Shown: positions 9,297-16,053, numbered from the stretch's first letter. The stretch is 47,314 nt of DNA from Collinsella aerofaciens (GCA_008671135.1 RQAP01000007.1:1-47314), one strand, 5' to 3'. A program made the numbers and translations. The notes: generated by a model not told the origin, from the letters alone.

Positions 9297-9319
9297 GCCC
9301 GCGAAGCGGGCCGTTTTTT
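9297..9319 (+). terminator. Rho-independent terminator after the DGR target gene
   Basis: GCCCGC-GAA-GCGGGC stem followed by CCG and six T residues. It would end, or partly attenuate, the late tail transcript before the DGR accessory gene, separating target-gene and retroelement expression. Confidence 0.75.
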
Positions 9320-9343
9320 CGCCAGTTTCCCCAGGAGGTGCAC

Positions 9344-9814
9344 GTGAGCGGCGTCTACCAGCGCAACCGCGAGGTGTCCGAGTACAAGTTCTTCACGCAG
9401 GCCATCGCCATCCGCGTGGAGGTCAACAAGCTGATGGCGTCGTCCTCCGTGGTTCCGAAGGCCTACCGTCTGCTGAACGCGGTGCCGACCGTGGAGACGG
9501 CGCGCAGCATCGTGTACAACGTCAACCGCGCCGACTGCTTCTATCCAAACAGCTCGTTCAACGCGCTGGAGAGGAAACGCTACCTGACGCTGGCCATAGC
9601 GGACTGCGAGCAGCTGATGCTGGACATGCAGTGCCTCATGGATATCGGCCTGCCCGTGAACGCCAACCGCTTCGAGGCGCTGGCGGGAATGGTCGAGGAG
9701 GAGATCAGGCTGCTGAAGGGCGCGCGCAAGAACGTACGCGTCACCGGCAAGAAGACGACCGACGAGCGCATAGCCGAGGCCGAGGCCGAGCTAGAGCGCC
9801 TGCGTTCGTTATAA
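9344..9814 (+). CDS. avd: DGR accessory protein, Avd-like four-helix bundle
   Basis: A 156-residue protein from GTG 9344, chosen because AGGAGG at 9333-9338 sits just upstream. The longer open frame begins within the variable repeat and has no such signal. It is helical, basic and leucine-rich, with segments EVNKLMASSSVVPKAYRLLN, RSIVYNVNRADCF and NALERKRYLTLAI matching the Avd/S23-like four-helix-bundle pattern (N..R..Y and ERKRYL). Avd binds the reverse transcriptase and template RNA and is needed for mutagenic cDNA synthesis in BPP-1. The C-terminal 30 residues are charged and probably extend beyond the bundle. It lies between target and template, as in canonical DGR order. The family call is from pattern and position. 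Confidence 0.85.
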   Translation: MSGVYQRNREVSEYKFFTQAIAIRVEVNKLMASSSVVPKAYRLLNAVPTVETARSIVYNVNRADCFYPNSSFNALERKRYLTLAIADCEQLMLDMQCLMDIGLPVNANRFEALAGMVEEEIRLLKGARKNVRVTGKKTTDERIAEAEAELERLRSL

Positions 9815-9815
9815 T
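9810..9815 (+). promoter_or_regulatory. Possible -10 box ahead of the template repeat
   Basis: A perfect TATAAT overlaps the stop codon of the accessory gene and lies 24 bp before the template repeat, so a transcript from it would start just upstream of the TR. No convincing -35 hexamer is seen at the usual spacing, so this is tentative. Confidence 0.3.
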
Positions 9816-9838
9816 GGGCGGCGGTCCCGCCTTGTATA

Positions 9839-9961
9839 TCGGTACAATTGGTGGCTGCGTTCCGTCATGGGTGGCTCCTCGTCCAACGTGTGCTACGTCA
9901 ACAACAACGGCAATGCCAACTACAATTCGGCGACGAATGTCTGGGTTCGCCCCCGCCCCGG
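9839..9961 (+). repeat. DGR template repeat (TR)
   Basis: The 123-bp donor copy of the variable repeat, between the accessory gene and the reverse transcriptase. It has 23 adenines, concentrated in nine AAC/AAT codons when read in the target frame. That is the codon choice that lets adenine mutagenesis reach many amino acids without making a stop. Eleven of these adenines are changed in the VR. It ends with the same GC block as the VR. An open frame passes through it and stops at 9985-9987, but there is no reason to think it is a gene. Confidence 0.96.
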
Positions 9962-10178
9962 ATTCCCTTACTGCCAGACCGAGTAGGCCCCAGGGCCGAA
10001 AGCAGAGCGCGGAGAGGAAGGAAGGCGCGACCGTCGGGCATGCGCCCGTAAATACGCACCCCGCGAGGGTGGCCGGACGCTGCTTGCATGGCGCGGCGCT
10101 CCGTGGCTTCGCCGCGTTTCATGGCCATACCTCAAGCGGCTGTCAGAGCCACATCGCAAGCCGTGCGGGGTGCTCTCT
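9962..10178 (+). ncRNA. TR-RT spacer, probably the structured part of the DGR RNA
   Basis: 217 bp between template and reverse transcriptase without a credible gene. It has several short GC hairpins (GGCCC-CA-GGGCC near 9987; GGGC-ATGC-GCCC near 10040; GCGGCG...CGCCGC near 10101-10124). In the BPP-1 DGR the RNA just 3' of the template folds and is needed to prime and bind the RT/Avd complex, so this stretch is the likely equivalent. The exact RNA ends are unknown. Confidence 0.5.
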
Positions 10179-11396
10179 ATGAACTCAGTGCAAAGAAGGG
10201 CCGCACGCCGCAAGCGCCGCGAGGAGAAGCGGGCCAAGGCAAAGGCCGAGCGCGTCAAGGCGTGCACGCTTGAGACGGTGGCCGACCTCAACAGCCTTTG
10301 CAAGGCCTCCAAGCAGGCGGCGGGCGGCGTGATGCGGAAGTCCTCCACGCAGCGTTATATGAAGGACTATCTGCGAAACGCGGTCAAATCGAGGAACGAC
10401 CTTCTGGAGGGCCGCGACATATGCCGGGGCTTCATCCGCTTCGACCTGTGGGAGCGCGGCAAGCTGCGCCACATCAGTGCAGTGCACTTCCCCGAGCGCG
10501 TGGTGCAGAAGTCGCTGTCCCAGAACGCCCTCGTGCCCGCGATAGTCCCCACGCTCGTATCCGCGAACTCCGCCAACATCAAGGGGCGCGGCACCGACTA
10601 CGCCCTTAAGCTGCTCAAGCGCCACCTGGCCGACCACTGGCGGCGGCATGGGCGCGAGGGCTACATACTGCTGGGCGACTTCTCCGACTACTTCGCGCGC
10701 ATTGCCCACGAGCCGGTCAAGCGGCAGGTGGCCGACGCGCTGCTCGACCCGCGCGTGGTCGCCCTTGAGCACCGCCTGATAGACGCGCAGGGCGAGGTCG
10801 GCCTGGGCCTGGGCAGCGAGCCAAACCAGATATGCGCGGTGGCGCACCCCAACCGCATCGACCACTACGTGGCCGAGATGCTGCGCCCCGAGGCCTACGG
10901 GCGCTACATGGACGACTTCTACCTGATCCACGAGTCCAAGGAGTACCTGCAAGTGTGCCTTCTGCTGATAGAGCACGAGTGCGCGAAGCTCGGCATCGCG
11001 CTGAACCCGCGCAAGACCCGCGTGGTGAAGCTGACGCGCGGCTTCACGTGGCTGAAGAAGCGCATCTTCTACACCGAAACGGGCCGCATCGTCATGAAGC
11101 CGTGCCGCGACTCCATCACGCGCGAGCGACGCAAGCTGAAGAAGATGGCGCGCATGGTGGCCGAGGGGGTCATGACGCCCGAGCAGGTGCAGCAGAGCTA
11201 CCAGAGCTGGCGCGGCGGCATGGCTCACTTGGACGCGCACCGCAGCGTGCTGGCCATGGACGCGCTGTACCGCAGCCTGTTCGAAAATCTCGCGCGGGAG
11301 GGGGGGGTGCTCAATGCAGGCCAACCCGAGGGACGATTCAAGCGGAGGCAAGCCCTCGCAATAGCGGAGAACCGGCAACTCAAAGCAGCGGCCTAA
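10179..11396 (+). CDS. DGR reverse transcriptase
   Basis: A 405-residue protein from ATG 10179; an alternative GTG at 10170 adds three residues. It copies the template RNA into adenine-mutagenised cDNA. Palm motifs are intact: motif A GDFSDYFARI with Asp about 167, and motif C YMDD at about 243-246. The segment before motif C is LGSEPNQ, fitting the [ILV]GxxxSQ-like signature that separates DGR RTs from group II intron RTs. Motif D has LNPRKTRVVKL, followed by FTWLKKRIFY. The N-terminus is very basic, suiting RNA binding. There is no maturase or endonuclease domain. No frameshift or stop is seen, so the enzyme looks intact. A terminator follows. Confidence 0.95.
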   Translation: MNSVQRRAARRKRREEKRAKAKAERVKACTLETVADLNSLCKASKQAAGGVMRKSSTQRYMKDYLRNAVKSRNDLLEGRDICRGFIRFDLWERGKLRHISAVHFPERVVQKSLSQNALVPAIVPTLVSANSANIKGRGTDYALKLLKRHLADHWRRHGREGYILLGDFSDYFARIAHEPVKRQVADALLDPRVVALEHRLIDAQGEVGLGLGSEPNQICAVAHPNRIDHYVAEMLRPEAYGRYMDDFYLIHESKEYLQVCLLLIEHECAKLGIALNPRKTRVVKLTRGFTWLKKRIFYTETGRIVMKPCRDSITRERRKLKKMARMVAEGVMTPEQVQQSYQSWRGGMAHLDAHRSVLAMDALYRSLFENLAREGGVLNAGQPEGRFKRRQALAIAENRQLKAAA

Positions 11397-11426
11397 GCGA
11401 AGCGGCCGCGAAATAACAGAAGCATC

Positions 11427-11457
11427 GAAGGCGTGCCGCGGCGCGCCTTCTTTCTTT
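11427..11457 (+). terminator. Terminator after the reverse transcriptase
   Basis: GAAGGCG...CGCCTTC stem with a GC-rich loop, followed by TTTCTTT. It separates the DGR transcript from the lysis genes. Confidence 0.7.
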
Positions 11458-11534
11458 GCGCCCATCGAAGCGGCCCGGCAATCTCACGGCGCCAATACGA
11501 TGGCGACACATTCTCCGACAAGAGAGGAGTCCGC

Positions 11535-11861
11535 ATGGACACTGAGGAAGACATGCCGCGCCCCAACGAGCTTCAAGACGGCACCATGGCCGAGGTCAAC
11601 GCCCTGCGCGATCTGCTGTCGCAGATCGGCGACCCCGACGCGGCGCACGACGCGGGCGTTATCGACGATGACGAGTACGTTGAGCGGAAGGCGCGAAAGC
11701 TCGCCTACACCGCGGCCGTCGCCGCCTACGGAAAGGGTGAGGCCCCGGACGTGGACAAGCTGCTTGAGCAGATGCGCGAGAAGGTCGCCGAGCCCAGCCA
11801 AACCGAGACCAACACGGCAAACATCGACTACCTGATGATGACGGTCGGGGGTGAACAGTAA
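11535..11861 (+). CDS. Small acidic phage protein, unknown function
   Basis: A 108-residue protein from ATG 11535, preceded by AGAGAGGAG; the longer frame from 11433 lacks a binding site. It is acidic and mostly helical, with an ANIDYLMM segment near the end. It overlaps the XkdX-like gene by 1 bp. Proteins of this size and place, between fibre and XkdX genes, are common in Gram-positive phages and have no assigned role. Confidence 0.65.
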   Translation: MDTEEDMPRPNELQDGTMAEVNALRDLLSQIGDPDAAHDAGVIDDDEYVERKARKLAYTAAVAAYGKGEAPDVDKLLEQMREKVAEPSQTETNTANIDYLMMTVGGEQ

Positions 11862-12043
11862 TGGCGGGACGCGTCAAGGCTGCAACCACGGCGGCGCACT
11901 CGAAGAACTATGACAAGGTGAGGCGCTACTACGAGCGCGGCCTCTGGACCAAGGCCATGGTGCATCGAGCCGTGGCCTGCAAGTGGATCACATGCGACGA
12001 ATATGAGGAGATCGTCGGAGAAGAGTACGCGGAGGAGGTTTAG
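11861..12043 (+). CDS. XkdX family phage protein
   Basis: A 60-residue protein. The pattern YYERGLWTKAMVHRAVACKWITCDEYEEIVG matches the XkdX plan (Y..G.W....V...V....IT..EY..I.G). XkdX-like proteins sit between tail fibre and lysis genes in PBSX-type and many Gram-positive phages; their function is unknown. Translation is coupled to the preceding gene by TAATG. Confidence 0.8.
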   Translation: MAGRVKAATTAAHSKNYDKVRRYYERGLWTKAMVHRAVACKWITCDEYEEIVGEEYAEEV

Positions 12044-12044
12044 G

Positions 12045-12356
12045 GTGCCGGCGCTGAGCATCGGGGAGGCAACGTCGGTCCTCTCGGCCGCCGTTGTGAT
12101 TGTCACGTTCTTCATCGGGCGCGTCTCCGTATCCAAAACATCGTCTGTCAAGGAGCAGCGGACCGAAGACAAGCTCGACAGCCTTTGCGGCGACACGAGC
12201 GAGATCAAGGATGGCGTCAAGGAGATCAACCGCAAGCTCGACGACCACGGCGAGCGCCTCACGAAAGTCGAGCAACAGGTCATCACCTTGTTCAACCGGC
12301 TCGACCGCGTCGAGAAGAATTACGACCTGCATCACGGTATCGGCGGGTCAGATTAG
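12045..12356 (+). CDS. Phage membrane protein with coiled coil, XhlA-like
   Basis: A 103-residue protein from GTG 12045, preceded by GGAGGAGG. The N-terminal transmembrane helix (about residues 8-25) is followed by a basic loop and a long coiled coil (KLDSLCGDTSEIKDGVKEIN onward). The composition matches small phage haemolysin/XhlA-like proteins that act next to the holin, although in XhlA the membrane segment is usually at the C-terminus. It is likely part of lysis control. Confidence 0.6.
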   Translation: MPALSIGEATSVLSAAVVIVTFFIGRVSVSKTSSVKEQRTEDKLDSLCGDTSEIKDGVKEINRKLDDHGERLTKVEQQVITLFNRLDRVEKNYDLHHGIGGSD

Positions 12357-12366
12357 GAGCTGAAAA

Positions 12367-12642
12367 ATGAAAATCAACTGGGCCCTTCGCTTCAAGAATA
12401 AGCAGACGCTCGCGGCATTGGCCGCCGCCGTAATCAGCGCAGCCTATCAGGTGCTCGGAATCCTCGGAGTCGTGGCGCCTATCTCCCAGGGGTCGCTCAT
12501 CCAGCTCGTCGGAATCATCCTGACCGTTCTCGCCGGCTTCGGCGTGATCGTCGATCCGACCACCAAGGGCGCGTCGGACTCGAAGCGTGCCATGTCGTAC
12601 AGCGAGCCCCATGCCGCATATGACGCCAAGGCGGTTGAGTAG
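12367..12642 (+). CDS. Phage holin, phi-LC3-like
   Basis: A 91-residue protein with two hydrophobic segments (about 15-35 and 42-62), a short turn with PISQGSL, and the end of segment two GFGVIVDPTTKG followed by a charged tail. VDPTTKGxxDS is a hallmark of phi-LC3 family holins. It forms membrane lesions that release or activate the endolysin. It lies 3 bp before the endolysin gene. Confidence 0.88.
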   Translation: MKINWALRFKNKQTLAALAAAVISAAYQVLGILGVVAPISQGSLIQLVGIILTVLAGFGVIVDPTTKGASDSKRAMSYSEPHAAYDAKAVE

Positions 12643-12645
12643 GCC

Positions 12646-13599
12646 ATGGCCATCACACAGCGCGAGGCCTTCGCGCAGGTCATGGAACACCTCGTCTCCC
12701 ATGATGGGGGCGGCGGTCACGGATACTCGCAGGCCAACCGCATGGGGGACGGAACGACCGAGACGATTTGTCTGTCCGACGGCACCACCGTCACTATTGC
12801 CGGTGGCGATCGCGACTGTTCCTCGGCCGTAGTGACCGCCCTCCGCGCGGTCGGCGTCAATACCTTCGGAGCCTCGTATACCGGAAACATGCGGGAGCAG
12901 CTGCTCAAGACGGGCCTTTTCGGCTGGCGTAAGATGGGCGTCAAGTCCGCCCAGCGTGGAGACATCTACCTCAACGAGAAGTGCCACACCGCCGTGTGCG
13001 TCTCTCCCTATGGATCCGCTCGCGGCGACCTCTTGGCCCAATTCTCCATTTCTGAAAAGGGGACCGTCACCGGCACCAAGGGCGACCAGACCGGGCGCGA
13101 GTCCAACATCAAGGCGTACTACAGCTACCCATGGGACGGCACGCTCTACTGGCTTGGCGACGGCAAGACACTGAATGGGTCAAATACGGAAGTCGCGGAC
13201 AATACGGTCCCGAGCCTCGGAGACACGCGATATTTCGGCCCGAAGATGGCCAAGGAGCTGCAATGCCAGCTCGGCACGACTGCCGATGGCGTGATCTCCG
13301 GTCAATGGCCGGCGAATGAGCGATACCTTTGGGCAAGCGACCGCGGCGTAATCGAGTACGTCAAGGGCGGGGTTGGCTCGAATGCCGTCCGCGCCCTGCA
13401 GGACAAGGTCGGATGCAAAGTCTATCCCGTGGTCGGCGGTGTTCAGGCGCGACAGATGGGTTCGGGAACGGTCTTCAAACACCAGCAGTGGCTCATCGCT
13501 CAAGGTATCTCGTGCGGATCATCGGGTGCGGACGGATACCAGGGCCGCGACACCAACGTCGCCATCGGCCAAGCGCTCGTCAAGCAACTCTATCGATAG
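12646..13599 (+). CDS. Endolysin: NlpC/P60-like peptidase with cell-wall-binding tail
   Basis: A 317-residue protein that cuts peptidoglycan at the end of infection. The N-terminal domain (about 1-165) is of the Amidase_5/NlpC-P60-like type. Cys58 in RDCSSAVVTAL is the likely nucleophile, and His114 in KCHTAVCVSP the likely base. Residues about 190-317 have two repeats with GPKMAKELQCQLGT..DGVISGQ and AVRALQDKVG, resembling peptidoglycan-binding modules common in actinobacterial phage lysins. No signal peptide is present, so export depends on the holin just upstream. Confidence 0.88.
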   Translation: MAITQREAFAQVMEHLVSHDGGGGHGYSQANRMGDGTTETICLSDGTTVTIAGGDRDCSSAVVTALRAVGVNTFGASYTGNMREQLLKTGLFGWRKMGVKSAQRGDIYLNEKCHTAVCVSPYGSARGDLLAQFSISEKGTVTGTKGDQTGRESNIKAYYSYPWDGTLYWLGDGKTLNGSNTEVADNTVPSLGDTRYFGPKMAKELQCQLGTTADGVISGQWPANERYLWASDRGVIEYVKGGVGSNAVRALQDKVGCKVYPVVGGVQARQMGSGTVFKHQQWLIAQGISCGSSGADGYQGRDTNVAIGQALVKQLYR

Positions 13600-13607
13600 G
13601 TGTGCAT

Positions 13608-13718
13608 ATGAATCCATTTGATATCTGTTTTATTGTCGGCGCTGCTGCAGGACTGCTGACCGGTCTTCTCGGATGGGCAATCGTGCGCGTCGGCAGCCAA
13701 AAAGACTTTAGAAATTGA
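13608..13718 (+). CDS. 36-residue membrane peptide after the endolysin
   Basis: A short frame from ATG 13608, eight bases after the endolysin stop. It is almost entirely one transmembrane helix (CFIVGAAAGLLTGLLGWAIV) with a basic C-terminus. It is followed directly by the operon terminator. It could be a lysis accessory such as a spanin-like or antiholin peptide, but a single helix is weak evidence. Confidence 0.5.
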   Translation: MNPFDICFIVGAAAGLLTGLLGWAIVRVGSQKDFRN

Positions 13719-13726
13719 TAGATGCA

Positions 13727-13762
13727 GCCCCTCCCCGGCATGAACTGCCGGGGAGGGGCTTT
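13727..13762 (+). terminator. Strong terminator of the phage late operon
   Basis: A perfect 14-bp stem (GCCCCTCCCCGGCA / TGCCGGGGAGGGGC) with a 5-nt loop, followed by TTTAT. It marks the end of the prophage transcript. Confidence 0.85.
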
Positions 13763-13884
13763 ATGCATTGCCAGATATCCGTCAATATCCGTTCTGCAAT
13801 GCAGTTTCAGTGCGGTGAGAGCGTGTGGAAACATAACTACCTGCGATTTTGCTGCTACAAGGCACTCCATAACATCACGTTCAA

Positions 13885-13931
13885 GACTCTTAATCCCAAG
13901 GTCCAGGGTTCGACCCCCTGACGGCCCACCC
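13885..13931 (+). other. tRNA-Lys(CTT)-like 3' fragment, probable prophage attachment site
   Basis: The sequence reads as the 3' half of a tRNA: anticodon loop CTCTTAA (13887-13893), a variable region, then a T arm with stem CAGGG/CCCTG around TTCGACC, acceptor strand ACGGCCC and A-CC. The 5' half is absent. Upstream of position 13885 the sequence does not pair as an anticodon stem. A 3' tRNA fragment at a prophage edge is the usual scar of tRNA-site integration (attR or attL). The intact tRNA would lie beyond the other prophage end. Confidence 0.7.
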
Positions 13932-14011
13932 AAAGATTGTTAAAGCGACTGGCTCAGGCTGGTCGCTTTTTTGTTGACCTCGCATGGGGTCGAACCCGTC
14001 GGGGCGCGAAG
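13912..14011 (+). repeat. tRNA-end/terminator/36-bp unit, copy 1
   Basis: Starts with the 19-bp T-loop-to-acceptor end shared with copy 2, then a terminator hairpin (13942-13972), then a 36-bp block GACCTCGCATGGGG...GCGCGAAG (13976-14011) identical to 14,152-14,187. The rest of the gene-free stretch 13,719-14,322 holds only these copies, terminators and two small GC hairpins near 14,050 and 14,075. Confidence 0.75.
13942..13972 (+). terminator. Terminator in repeat copy 1
   Basis: AAAGCGAC...GTCGCTTT stem followed by a T run, directly after the tRNA fragment. It looks like the native terminator of a tRNA gene. Confidence 0.7.
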
Positions 14012-14089
14012 CTGAGGAAATGCGTGAGCATTTACCAGCGTAGCGCGCAAGGCGCCTTGGCGCCGCAGCGGTCGCCTGCAAAGCAGGCT

Positions 14090-14187
14090 GACCCCCTGAC
14101 GGCCCACCAAAGCAAGTTAAGACGGTCAACGAAAGTTGGCCGTCTTTTTTTGACCTCGCATGGGGTCGAACCCGTCGGGGCGCGAAG
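14090..14187 (+). repeat. tRNA-end/terminator/36-bp unit, copy 2
   Basis: The 19-bp block at 14,090-14,108 equals 13,912-13,930. It is followed by a different terminator hairpin (14,119-14,151) and the identical 36-bp block (14,152-14,187). Only the end of the T arm and the acceptor strand of the tRNA are kept here. Confidence 0.75.
14119..14151 (+). terminator. Terminator in repeat copy 2
   Basis: AAGACGGTCAAC-GAAA-GTTGGCCGTCTT stem (one G-T pair) with a GAAA tetraloop and seven T residues. Confidence 0.75.
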
Positions 14188-14322
14188 TTGGGGAAACTGC
14201 ACCGTGATTCCCTTAGGGAAACACGGCTAAAGCCCCATAAACGTGCTCTCCTTATGAGAATTATGCTCACGGGGCTCGATGCATGTTGAGAAGTTGTGAT
14301 CAAACTCAAAGTGAGAATCGAT

Positions 14323-15849
14323 TTAGTCTGCTCGATAGTGCGAACCTAAGCTTTCAGTTCGCTTGCGCATGGCTTTGACCATTTCCTGTGCCAGCTGAAT
14401 CTGCGATTGCAGGCGGGCGAGGGCTGCGACTTCGCTGTCCTGGGCTTTCTGTGTGCTCAAGGTCGTTGCCTCCGTCTTCAAGCCCTCAAGCTCGTGTAGT
14501 GCTTCGGATAGGCCTGTTTCGGTGCGGTTGATCATGCAATAGGTACTCATCGTGTGCTTAAGGCTGCGGGTCAGGCGCTCGGCATCTGTTGTGGCAATGC
14601 CGTGCTGGGGGAGGGCGATATCCGCCTTCAGGGCTGTCTTAGGCTCTTTCTGCGCTGCAAGGGCTGCCGATGCGCCTGCGATGCGCCCGAACACGATGCC
14701 GTTGGCGCTTGACAAGCCACCAATGCGGTCGGCTCCGTGCATGCCGCCTGTCGCCTCGCCGCAAGCGTAGAGGCCCTCAACGCCCGTGTGCGCGGTCTTA
14801 TCGATCTTGATGCCGCCGTTAGCGGCGTGGGCATACATCGCAACGCGCATCTCGTCGGTCGGCGCGATGCCGTGCTCGTCTTGCAGCCAGGTGGCAAAGG
14901 TCTGCACAAACTCTGGGACATCCTCGCGGGGGAAGTCGTAGTGGAGTGCCAGGCCTTCGGCACCTGCCTGATCGATGACGAGATCGATAGCGCGGGAGGC
15001 CAAGCGTGACGTGAAGGGACCATGTCCAGAGCGCTGCTCGAGCAGGTCGTCCAGCTTGTCGTCGGCAATATCTACCGGCTGGTCTACATGCACGTAGCGC
15101 CAGGTTTTCTCGTTGAAGACCAAGTTACGCCTGGGCTCGATGAAGCCAGGCATCATCTGCATGAACTCTATATTAGTAAGTGTTGCGCCGTGCGCCAGTG
15201 CGATGGCCTGCGAGGAGCTGAGCACATCAGCCGACGTAAGGCTGCGCTCGAACAGGCCGCCTGTGCCACCGGCTGCGATGATCGTGGCCTTGGCAGCAAA
15301 GGGCACGATTCGATTTTCGGTAAGGTCGTAGAGTACGGTTCCGGTTATTCTGCCGTTCGTGTCCTCAACAAGGTCGATAAGCTCATGGCGGGGGAGCAGG
15401 CGAATGCCGAGCGACTCGATCCAGGTCGTCAGAGCGTCCTCAAGGGGCTTGCGGGTGAGGCCGCGCCACATGCGCGTCTTGTGGTCAAAGCAGGGGATAA
15501 ACTGCTTTTGTTGAGCACTCTTGGCGCTTTGCGGACGCTGGAGCTCAACGCCCAGGTCTTGCTCGAGCCAGTCAATCGCTTGGCGAATGCCGTGGACGAA
15601 CGTTTGGACGAGTTCGGGGTCGGCAACGCCGCCGCCGACGGTCTGGATGGTGTCGATGAGGTCCTGCTCGTCGTCTTCGTCGACGGGACCGATGAGGCCG
15701 AGGCCCCAGGTACCCGGGAAGAAGCTCGATCCACTCATGGTCTTGCCGGCGCTTGCCACAGTGACGGTTGCACCCGTGCGTGCCGCTTCGATGGCGGCGC
15801 AAAGGCCCGCAATGCCAGCTCCAATTACCAGTACATCAGTCGATTCCAT
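14323..15849 (-). CDS. FAD-dependent oxidoreductase, L-aspartate oxidase/fumarate reductase family
   Basis: A 508-residue flavoprotein from ATG 15849 (AAAGGA upstream). The Rossmann dinucleotide motif GAGIAG is at residues 10-15. A second FAD-contact block, GLYACGEATGGMHGADRIGG, followed by NGIVFGRIAGASAA, is typical of the family that includes NadB, SdhA and FrdA. The C-terminal helical region is long and charged, as in NadB. No Tat or Sec signal is seen, so it is cytoplasmic. No nadA, nadC, sdhB or sdhC is adjacent, so aspartate oxidase and other succinate/fumarate-type activities remain open. It is probably transcribed alone. Confidence 0.8.
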   Translation of the reverse strand: MESTDVLVIGAGIAGLCAAIEAARTGATVTVASAGKTMSGSSFFPGTWGLGLIGPVDEDDEQDLIDTIQTVGGGVADPELVQTFVHGIRQAIDWLEQDLGVELQRPQSAKSAQQKQFIPCFDHKTRMWRGLTRKPLEDALTTWIESLGIRLLPRHELIDLVEDTNGRITGTVLYDLTENRIVPFAAKATIIAAGGTGGLFERSLTSADVLSSSQAIALAHGATLTNIEFMQMMPGFIEPRRNLVFNEKTWRYVHVDQPVDIADDKLDDLLEQRSGHGPFTSRLASRAIDLVIDQAGAEGLALHYDFPREDVPEFVQTFATWLQDEHGIAPTDEMRVAMYAHAANGGIKIDKTAHTGVEGLYACGEATGGMHGADRIGGLSSANGIVFGRIAGASAALAAQKEPKTALKADIALPQHGIATTDAERLTRSLKHTMSTYCMINRTETGLSEALHELEGLKTEATTLSTQKAQDSEVAALARLQSQIQLAQEMVKAMRKRTESLGSHYRAD

Positions 15850-15986
15850 CGGATTCCTTTCTCGTCCGGCGCATTGTCGCACGGGTGATCGGCAATGGGG
15901 CCGCAAAGACTCGGCAAATCGGTAAAGGGCAAATATGGCAGGTGGGCGTCAGGTGGACTCGGTCACTTCGGTCGGCTAATTTGGTA

Positions 15987-16053
15987 AGTTGCGGTGGAAT
16001 ACGGACTGTTTTGGCCTGTATGGATGCAATTCAGTCCGTATTTCACCGCAACT
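15987..16053. repeat. Long intergenic inverted repeat
   Basis: Two 22-bp arms (15987-16008 and 16032-16053) pair with a single G-T mismatch around a 23-nt loop, in the space between the FAD gene promoter side and the GGGtGRT terminator. No T run follows, so it is not a simple terminator. It could be a palindromic repeat element, a MITE-like remnant or a regulatory RNA hairpin. The rest of 15,850-16,102 has no credible gene. Confidence 0.7.

Larger units (their letters stand above)
139..13931 (+). mobile_element. Prophage remnant: tail, DGR and lysis modules
   Basis: About 13.8 kb of co-oriented late phage genes. In order: tail chaperone remnant, tape measure, two large tail proteins, a small tail protein, fibre shaft, DGR target protein, DGR accessory protein, template repeat, reverse transcriptase, small protein, XkdX-like, membrane coiled-coil, holin, endolysin and a tiny membrane protein. 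It ends at a strong terminator followed by a tRNA 3' fragment that fits an attachment site. Head, packaging, replication, lysogeny and integrase genes are absent from the window. They may lie left of the IS or be lost, so this could be a defective prophage, a tailocin-like remnant or an IS-interrupted complete prophage. Confidence 0.85.

Noticed and set aside
9134..9343. N-terminal extension of the accessory gene frame back into the variable repeat
   Set aside because: It has no start signal and spans the hairpin and terminator. The GTG at 9,344 with AGGAGG upstream is far better.
9280..10182. A 300-residue frame through the accessory gene, template repeat and spacer
   Set aside because: Out of frame with the accessory protein, Arg/Gly-rich, and it crosses the template RNA. 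No start signal.
13976..14187. A complete tRNA gene in the 14.0-14.2 kb repeats
   Set aside because: The TCGAACC-like segments do not pair into T arms or acceptor stems, and no 5' tRNA half is present.
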